5,551 nucleotides of DNA. It comes from Draconibacterium sp. (lineage in GTDB: Bacteria; Bacteroidota; Bacteroidia; Bacteroidales; Prolixibacteraceae). The DNA lies in assembly GCA_030595485.1 (NCBI GenBank), contig JAUVDE010000251.1:1-5551 (forward strand). Direction: 5' to 3'. Shown in pieces: positions 1 through 4,789 of this stretch. A model generated the notes under the pieces. It was not told where the DNA came from. It was given only the letters and a program-made list of their open reading frames with translations, and did no database searches. Positions within the stretch are counted from its first letter, which is position 1; every line of letters starts with the position of its first letter. The position numbers were made by a program, and so were the translations under genes.

Positions 1-19
1 CGCCAATAAACACTGTCTG

Positions 20-58
20 GGAGAAGCTCTCCATGCTTATACGGATTTGCCAATCCGT
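20..58. repeat. REP-like pair of adjacent hairpins
   Basis: Two perfect inverted repeats lie side by side. The first is GGAGA (20-24) and TCTCC (28-32) around a 3-nt loop. The second is ACGGATT (41-47) and AATCCGT (52-58) around TGCC. Paired short palindromes of this kind, with a GGATTTG...AATCC core, resemble the repetitive extragenic palindromes associated with REP-associated tyrosine transposases in Bacteroidota. That assignment rests on resemblance only, because no second intact copy or transposase lies in the window. A degraded version of the second palindrome occurs at 1653-1668. The element ends 31 bases before the phosphoesterase start, so its hairpins would form in any transcript entering from upstream. 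It is not followed by a T-run, so an intrinsic terminator is unlikely. Confidence 0.5.
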
Positions 59-89
59 GTAAACAATTGATTCAAGAAAAAAATAATTA

Positions 90-1631
90 ATGGAGTTTAA
101 AAAACGGATAGTATTAACTTCGATTATTTCGGGAGTTTTACCCTCATCATATTTATTGTCGCGGTATAGCAATTCGACCAAACTAAAAGAGAATAGCCAA
201 AAAATTGTTGTTGCCGGTTTTGTGCTCGCAATACTCACCTACTTAAGCACAACTGTATTAGCCGAGCTTTTAATTGTACCAACCGGAATATTTCAGTTGA
301 ATCGTTTATTCGGCTATTTTGCAGTTCTTCTTTTATTTATTGCTATCCAAAGTATAAGCACTTTAATTTTTGTTTATTCATCTGAAAAGATTTATGGAAA
401 AGAAGCTTTTTTATCTGCAAATGCCTTGACCAACAGAATTGATCTTATCTATTTTTACGCCTTGTTTCTAACAGGATTATTGATTACTGGATTTCTGTTT
501 TCCGTTGGATCTTTCATCTTTTTTTTCACCTCAATCTATTTCATACCAAATGTTTACTTGTATAACCACGTCAAACAACTTCTCACTACGAGAAGCCAAA
601 AAATAGGATTTACGGTAAGTTTTCTGTTGATAGTTTTGTCGTTTCCTGTAGCACTGTTTCAATCAGAGCACCTTGAGCTTGGTATGGTAAAAGCGCTTAC
701 CTACACTGGGCAATACTACTCCATTTTGTTACTTTATCTTGTCCTGCTTTACATCGCTTTCGATGCCATAAAGTTTATTTTAATAAAGTTTAAAGTAATA
801 GAATTTGCCCGAATTCAGAAACAAGAACACCGAAGAACATTCTTTCTGATTTTTCTTGGGCTTGCAGTTCTGATTGTATTTAAGGGAATATACAATTTCA
901 ACACACCAAGAGTTCAGAAATTTGAAATAGAAGTTCCCCGGAAATCGGCATCAATTAAACAGCTTAAAATTGCCATGGCTGCCGATTTTCATTTTAGTGA
1001 AATTACCAGCAGAAAATTTGTGAAAAGATTTGTGAATGAAGTGAATAGTCTTAAACCTGACATTGTATTATTAGCAGGAGATATTTTTGAATCTGGAAAT
1101 TCGAATGCAAATATGGATTTTATAAAGAATGAGTTATCAAGTATCCAATCGAAATATGGTGTTTATGCAGTGGAAGGGAATCATGGATATTACAGTTCTA
1201 CCAATTCGCAGGATTTTTTTAACGAATCAAATATCACTCTTCTTCGAGATTCTGTCTTAGTAGTTGATAATTCTTTTCAACTTATTGGAAGAATGGATCG
1301 CCACAATCGAAGTCGAGATTCCATTTCAGAACTTGTAATGAATGTTAAAAATGATTTGCCGATTATCATGATCGACCACCAACCTTATTATGACGATACC
1401 GATTTAAACCGTATTGATTTATGTTTATCGGGACATACACACAATGGTCAATTGTTTCCATTTAATTTAATAGTTAAAATGATTTTTGAGTTACCCTGGG
1501 GATATAAGAAGGAAAAGAATACACATTTTTTCGTTACCTGTGGAGCACAAGGCTGGGGGCCGCAAGTAAAAACCGCTGGTCGTTCTGAGATTATGGAAAT
1601 TGATATTCGGTTTACAGAAGCCTTCCAATAA
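90..1631 (+). CDS. Polytopic membrane protein with C-terminal metallophosphoesterase domain (YkuE/YaeI-like)
   Basis: The 513-residue protein has two parts. Residues about 1-270 contain five or six strongly hydrophobic segments (about 37-63, 72-96, 119-150, 172-190, 209-234 and 250-267, plus a weaker one at 8-24). Residues about 290-508 form a calcineurin-like metallophosphoesterase domain. All signature motifs are visible: D299-x-H301, G330-D331, G363-N364-H365, H430 in IDHQP, and G448-H449-T-H451-NGQ. Two metal ions should therefore bind and the enzyme is probably active. The order and spacing match the YkuE/YaeI group, some of which hydrolyse UDP-sugar or lipid-linked phosphates; the substrate here cannot be read from sequence. 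YkuE-type proteins usually carry only one membrane anchor, so the long membrane half is unusual. The side of the membrane facing the catalytic domain is unresolved. The ATG at 90 follows an A-rich stretch without a Shine-Dalgarno sequence, normal for Bacteroidota. No terminator follows, and the next gene on the same strand starts 137 bases later. Confidence 0.88.
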   Translation: MEFKKRIVLTSIISGVLPSSYLLSRYSNSTKLKENSQKIVVAGFVLAILTYLSTTVLAELLIVPTGIFQLNRLFGYFAVLLLFIAIQSISTLIFVYSSEKIYGKEAFLSANALTNRIDLIYFYALFLTGLLITGFLFSVGSFIFFFTSIYFIPNVYLYNHVKQLLTTRSQKIGFTVSFLLIVLSFPVALFQSEHLELGMVKALTYTGQYYSILLLYLVLLYIAFDAIKFILIKFKVIEFARIQKQEHRRTFFLIFLGLAVLIVFKGIYNFNTPRVQKFEIEVPRKSASIKQLKIAMAADFHFSEITSRKFVKRFVNEVNSLKPDIVLLAGDIFESGNSNANMDFIKNELSSIQSKYGVYAVEGNHGYYSSTNSQDFFNESNITLLRDSVLVVDNSFQLIGRMDRHNRSRDSISELVMNVKNDLPIIMIDHQPYYDDTDLNRIDLCLSGHTHNGQLFPFNLIVKMIFELPWGYKKEKNTHFFVTCGAQGWGPQVKTAGRSEIMEIDIRFTEAFQ

Positions 1632-1652
1632 GGAATTATTACCCCGCAACAT

Positions 1653-1668
1653 GAATTTGCGATCCGTG
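1653..1668. repeat. Degenerate partial copy of the upstream REP-like palindrome
   Basis: GAATTTGCGATCCGTG matches GGATTTGCCAATCCGTG at 43-59 with two substitutions and one missing base. The self-complementarity that makes the first copy a hairpin is partly lost here. It lies just past the stop codon of the phosphoesterase gene, so that gene has related sequence at both ends. The match is short and could be chance; a repeat origin is an inference. Confidence 0.35.
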
Positions 1669-1703
1669 CTGAGAAGATTTACTAAAGATTTATTCTTCGA
1701 AAG

Positions 1704-1723
1704 TATTTTCGTATTTTCGTTAG
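1704..1723 (+). promoter_or_regulatory. Possible Bacteroidota -7 promoter box, present as a tandem octamer
   Basis: TATTTTCG occurs twice in exact tandem (1704-1711 and 1712-1719) and the second copy continues TTAG. It differs from the Bacteroidota -7 consensus TAnnTTTG at one base. It lies 46-57 bases before the S9 peptidase start. The 12-mer TATTTTCGTTAG is nearly identical to TACTTTCGTTGG upstream of the MIP18 gene (10 of 12 positions). No convincing TTG-type -33 element is seen at the expected distance, so the call is tentative. Confidence 0.35.
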
Positions 1724-1768
1724 CTAAGTAGAAAAGTAATGTCGAAATAGAAATTATAAAATTCTCAA

Positions 1769-4189
1769 ATGAAAAAACTCGCTGTATTAACACTCATTTT
1801 AACGATGACTTTGGGCGTGGTCAAAGCCCAGGTTGACATAAACTACCAAAAGCCACCAAAAGAGATTTTAGAATTGGCTGATGCTCCTCGCACTCCTTCA
1901 TCTATGCTCGACGACAAAAACGAGAACATTGTTTTACGCCACCGAAGCAATTACAAAAGTATTGTAGAACTTTCGGAAACAGAATTGCGCCTGGCAGGTT
2001 TGCGCATTAACCCAATTACCAATATTGGTAGCCGCACATCCTACTACAATAATGTTACTTTAATGAAAGTAGGCGAAACCAAAGAGAGACAAGTTACAGG
2101 ACTTCCAGATAATCCTCGTTTGGCAAATTTCTCGTGGTCGCCCGACGACAGCAAACTGGCTTTTACGCAAACAGTTCCAACAGGTGTTGAACTTTGGGTA
2201 CTTGACATTGAAAGTGCGAGCTGTAAAAAACTAAGCGATGCAACTTTAAATGCCAATTTGGGGCGTCCGTTTTCGTGGTTTAAAAATGGGCAGCAGCTTC
2301 TAGTTAAATTCCTACCCGAAGACAAAAAACCGCTTATTGATAAATCTACATCGGTTCCGACCGGACCAAAAATTTCGGTAAGTGACGGTAAAAAAGCACA
2401 AAACCGTACTTATCAGGATTTGCTGCAAGACAAAGCCGATGAGTTCAACTTTGAGCAATTGGTGCGTTCAACCCTATTTACAGTCGACTTAAACAGCAAT
2501 AAAAGATTATGGAAAGAAACTGCCATGTATGCCGGTGCCAGCTTTTCGCCCGATGGGGAATATGTAATGGTTTCAACGCTTCATACACCGTTTTCGTACA
2601 TTGTTACTTTAGGTCGTTTTCCACAAAAAAGCATTATTTATGATAAAGCTGGTAAAGAAATTAAAGTCATCCGCGATGTACCTTTGGAAGAAGTTCGGCC
2701 AAAAGGTTTTATGAGTACCACCAAAGAAATTCGAAGTGTAAGTTGGCGTGCTGACAAACCGGCAACTGCCTATTATGCGCTTGCACTAGACGGAGGTGAC
2801 CCTGAAAAAGAAGTGGATTTCCGCGACGAAGTTTTTACTTTGGAAGCTCCTTTTAATGGACAGCCAAAATCGCTTATTAAACTAAAGCAACGTTACTCGG
2901 GTATCGTTTGGGGGAACGATGAAATTGCCATTGCCTACGACATGTGGTGGAATACACGTAACCGTAAAATTTATTTATTCAGCCCAACAGATGTTTCGCA
3001 AACACCGGATGTACTTTACGATTTAAATTACCAGGATAATTATGCCAACCCGGGTTCATTTCAAACCAAAAAAAATGAATTGGGAAGAAGTACACTAATC
3101 ATTAATAAAAACAATTTATACTTAAGCGGTGCCGGTTATTCACCCGAAGGAAGACGTCCGTTTTTCGATGAATTTAATTTAAAAACCAAAGAAACCACTC
3201 GTTTGTGGCAAGCAGATGGAAAAGAAACCCTCGAAAGTATTGTTGAAATAATGGATGCAAAACAAGGCGTTCTGTTAACCAGCGTTCAATCGAGCACAAA
3301 ATTCCCGAACCTATTTATTCGGAATATAAAAAAACGCATTGCTCCTCAGCAAATTACCTTTTTCGAAAACCCATTTAAAAGTATTGAAGGTATTCACAAA
3401 GAAGTAATTAAATACAAACGCGACGATGGTTTGGAACTTTCGGGTACACTATATTTACCTGTTGGTTACGACAAAGAGAAAAAGGAGAAAATGCCGATGA
3501 TTCTTTGGGCATATCCACGCGAGTTTAAAGACAAAGCTTCGGCAGGTCAGGTAACTTCATCGCCTCATACTTTTACATACCCATATTATGGCTCGATGAT
3601 TTACTGGGTTACCCGTGGTTATGTGGTGCTGGATGGTGCAGCTTTTCCAATTGTTGGCGAGGGCGACGAAGAGCCAAACGATACTTTCCGCAAACAGTTG
3701 GTGGCAAATGGTAAAGCTGCCATTGATGCTGTTGACAAGCTGGGTTACATTGACCGTAACAAAGTTGCAGTTGGAGGTCACTCGTATGGTGCATTTATGA
3801 CTGCCAACTTACTTTCGCACTGCGACCATTTTGCGGCAGGAATTGCACGAAGTGGAGCTTACAATCGGACTTTAACTCCTTTTGGTTTCCAAAGCGAAGA
3901 ACGCAGTTACTGGGAAGCACCGGAAGTTTATTACACAATGAGCCCGTTTATGCATGCTGACAAAATGAAAACGCCGTTATTGCTAATTCACGGTGTTGCC
4001 GATAATAACTCAGGAACTTACCCGCTACAAAGCGAGCGCTATTTTAATGCTTTAAAAGGGTTAGGTGCTCCGGTTCGTTTGGTTATGTTACCAAAAGAAA
4101 GCCACGGTTACTCAGCTCGTGAGAGTATTTTACACATGCTTTGGGAGCAAGACCAATGGTTAGAAAAGTATGTGAAGAATAAAAAATAG
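1769..4189 (+). CDS. Exported S9 family serine peptidase, S9D glutamyl endopeptidase-like
   Basis: The 806-residue protein starts with a lipid-free signal peptide: MKK, a hydrophobic core to about residue 17, and probable cleavage after VKA at residue 20. It is therefore expected in the periplasm or outside the cell. Residues about 50-530 should form the beta-propeller; blade-type motifs are visible as WSPDDSKLAFT (123-133) and FSPDGEYVMVS (259-269). Residues about 540-806 are the alpha/beta-hydrolase catalytic domain. The triad is S672 in GGHSYGAF, D745 in HGVADNNSGT and H779 in ESHGYSARES. From memory, the stretches FPIVGEGDEE, GIARSGAYNRTLTPFGF and ADNNSGT match the plant chloroplast glutamyl endopeptidase group (MEROPS S9D). 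This points to cleavage after acidic residues in peptides or small proteins rather than after proline. Length fits a full S9D enzyme and no lesion is seen. The next gene is convergent, with a shared hairpin terminator 30 bases past the stop. Family membership is firm; the glutamyl specificity is inferred. Confidence 0.93.
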   Translation: MKKLAVLTLILTMTLGVVKAQVDINYQKPPKEILELADAPRTPSSMLDDKNENIVLRHRSNYKSIVELSETELRLAGLRINPITNIGSRTSYYNNVTLMKVGETKERQVTGLPDNPRLANFSWSPDDSKLAFTQTVPTGVELWVLDIESASCKKLSDATLNANLGRPFSWFKNGQQLLVKFLPEDKKPLIDKSTSVPTGPKISVSDGKKAQNRTYQDLLQDKADEFNFEQLVRSTLFTVDLNSNKRLWKETAMYAGASFSPDGEYVMVSTLHTPFSYIVTLGRFPQKSIIYDKAGKEIKVIRDVPLEEVRPKGFMSTTKEIRSVSWRADKPATAYYALALDGGDPEKEVDFRDEVFTLEAPFNGQPKSLIKLKQRYSGIVWGNDEIAIAYDMWWNTRNRKIYLFSPTDVSQTPDVLYDLNYQDNYANPGSFQTKKNELGRSTLIINKNNLYLSGAGYSPEGRRPFFDEFNLKTKETTRLWQADGKETLESIVEIMDAKQGVLLTSVQSSTKFPNLFIRNIKKRIAPQQITFFENPFKSIEGIHKEVIKYKRDDGLELSGTLYLPVGYDKEKKEKMPMILWAYPREFKDKASAGQVTSSPHTFTYPYYGSMIYWVTRGYVVLDGAAFPIVGEGDEEPNDTFRKQLVANGKAAIDAVDKLGYIDRNKVAVGGHSYGAFMTANLLSHCDHFAAGIARSGAYNRTLTPFGFQSEERSYWEAPEVYYTMSPFMHADKMKTPLLLIHGVADNNSGTYPLQSERYFNALKGLGAPVRLVMLPKESHGYSARESILHMLWEQDQWLEKYVKNKK

Positions 4190-4218
4190 CTTTGAGCCAC
4201 TAGCTTCTAGCTACAAGT

Positions 4219-4269
4219 AAAAATAATAACCCTAAGGATCGCGAAAGCTCCCTTAGGGTTATTATTTTT
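4219..4269. terminator. Bidirectional intrinsic terminator between convergent genes
   Basis: Positions 4219-4237 and 4251-4269 form a perfect 19-bp inverted repeat. Its GC-richest part is CCCTAAGG and CCTTAGGG near the loop. The 13-nt loop contains GCGAAAGC, which can close as two extra pairs around a GNRA tetraloop (GAAA). The outer arms are A-rich on the left and T-rich on the right (TTTTTT at 4265-4270), so a U-run follows the stem on both strands. It sits between the peptidase stop at 4189 and the MIP18 stop at 4277 and can serve both. Confidence 0.9.
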
Positions 4270-4276
4270 TGTTGCC

Positions 4277-4597
4277 TTAGCAACTACACTGCGATTTTCC
4301 ACCTTTCCAGCCGGCTTTTTCCAATTCAAGAAAATGCTTTTTCTCTTCGGGTTTCATAAGCCGTACAATGTATTGCATTTGTAAACCTTGTTTCTTCACT
4401 TCGTTTTCAAGCGATGCAATTAATTTATCGGCAATAGGTATATTCGGAAAAGGAAATACAAAGGTCATTATTACCACATCATCGGTGTAAAGTTCAATGT
4501 CTTGTACCATTCCTAGGTCGTACAACGAATAATTTATTGCCGGATGCATTACACTTGAAATAGCCGACATAATATTTTCAAACTTATCCTCACTCAT
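4277..4597 (-). CDS. MIP18/DUF59 family protein, probable Fe-S cluster assembly factor
   Basis: This small cytosolic protein of 106 residues contains one MIP18 (DUF59) domain over about residues 5-80. The family core is visible as VMHPAINYSLYDLGMVQDIEL (residues 16-36, in the place of the usual DPE...DLGLVYDV) followed by a beta strand, VVIMTFVF. Family members such as SufT, PaaD and eukaryotic MIP18 act in maturation or delivery of iron-sulfur clusters; that role is inferred here. Two differences stand out. The conserved cysteine of the usual TxPxCP segment is replaced (TFVFPFPNIP, residues 45-54, with I53 at the cysteine position). The protein instead ends in Cys-Ser-Cys (C104, C106), which could bind metal. 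The start ATG overlaps the stop of an eight-codon upstream frame (ATGA). The gene stands alone between two terminators with its own probable promoter. No suf or nif genes are visible nearby. Confidence 0.8.
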   Translation of the reverse strand: MSEDKFENIMSAISSVMHPAINYSLYDLGMVQDIELYTDDVVIMTFVFPFPNIPIADKLIASLENEVKKQGLQMQYIVRLMKPEEKKHFLELEKAGWKGGKSQCSC

Positions 4598-4620
4598 TCT
4601 TGTTTAAATCTTTTGTTCAT
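4594..4620 (-). other. Eight-codon upstream frame (MNKRFKQE) overlapping the MIP18 start
   Basis: On the minus strand an ATG at 4620-4618 opens a frame of eight codons. Its TGA (4596-4594) overlaps the MIP18 ATG (4597-4595) as ATGA. This geometry is typical of translational coupling by re-initiation. No ribosome binding site can be used to rank the two ATGs, and a short frame of this size can occur by chance, so it is listed as a possible leader peptide only. Confidence 0.25.
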
Positions 4621-4626
4621 TTTAAA

Positions 4627-4638
4627 CCAACGAAAGTA
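4627..4638 (-). promoter_or_regulatory. Probable -7 promoter box of the MIP18 gene
   Basis: Read on the minus strand the sequence is TACTTTCGTTGG, differing from the Bacteroidota -7 consensus TAnnTTTG at one base of the box. It ends 29 bases before the start codon. It lies directly downstream of the sulfatase terminator, where an independent promoter is needed. Its likeness to the box before the S9 peptidase supports the call. The -33 region is only a T-rich stretch without a clear TTG. Confidence 0.4.
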
Positions 4639-4654
4639 TAATTTTTGTTGCACT

Positions 4655-4690
4655 AAAAAAGCCTAAGGAAATTTAATTCTCCTTAGGCTT
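4655..4690 (-). terminator. Intrinsic terminator downstream of the sulfatase gene
   Basis: AAGCCTAAGGA (4659-4669) and TCCTTAGGCTT (4680-4690) form a perfect 11-bp stem with a 10-nt AT-rich loop. On the minus strand the stem is followed by a run of six T (positions 4660-4655), the classic layout for ending transcripts coming from the sulfatase. The plus strand also continues T-rich, but no plus-strand gene lies to its left within reach. The stem core CCTAAGG/CCTTAGG is the same as in the 4219-4269 terminator. Confidence 0.85.
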
Positions 4691-4708
4691 CTTTTATTTA
4701 AATTGAGG

Positions 4709-4759
4709 AGATAGAAGAGATTGATTAAAGATTGATTGCACCATCAATCTCTTCTATCT
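4709..4759. repeat. 17-bp inverted repeat with alternative fold, 3' UTR of the sulfatase
   Basis: Positions 4709-4725 and 4743-4759 are perfectly complementary over 17 bases, around a 17-nt loop. One arm is almost all purine. Inside, AGATTGATT occurs twice, 11 bases apart (4718-4726 and 4729-4737). Because of this duplication the minus-strand segment 4750-4743 can pair either with 4725-4718 as part of the long stem, or with 4736-4729 as a compact 8-bp hairpin with a 6-nt loop. It lies 31 bases past the sulfatase stop and 19 bases before the terminator stem. There is no T-run, so it is not itself a standard terminator. Function unknown. Confidence 0.75.
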
Positions 4760-4789
4760 ATTTTCAATCTATATCAATCAAGCCGCAGG

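Noticed and set aside
2..70. An open frame from the left edge to TGA at 68-70 (ANKHCLGEALHAY...), which could be the 3' end of an upstream gene.
   Set aside because: The stretch is dominated by two palindromes, other frames are open for similar lengths, and no recognisable protein ending is seen; a repeat explains it better.
1698..1711. CGAAA...TTTCG short hairpin as a terminator for gene 1.
   Set aside because: The stem is five weak pairs with no T-run of terminator type, and it overlaps the promoter-like octamers.
1491..1793. Minus-strand 100-codon frame spanning the gene 1 end, the spacer and the gene 2 start.
   Set aside because: It overlaps two well-supported genes antisense and shows no recognisable domain.
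2044..2325. Minus-strand 93-codon frame within the S9 peptidase gene.
   Set aside because: It lies wholly antisense to strongly conserved coding sequence and resembles no known protein.
3557..3800. Three short overlapping frames (two minus, one plus) within the catalytic domain region.
   Set aside because: All are shadows of the peptidase reading frame, which carries the catalytic serine here.
4199..4214. Small repeat with TAGCT and AGCTA around a 3-nt loop after the peptidase stop.
   Set aside because: The stem is only five pairs and AGCT is self-complementary; a strong terminator stands next to it, so no separate function is supported.
4709..4759. The 17-bp inverted repeat as ends of a tiny mobile element or as a CRISPR-like repeat.
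   Set aside because: There is no target duplication or internal cargo and no regularly spaced repeats; an RNA structure fits better.
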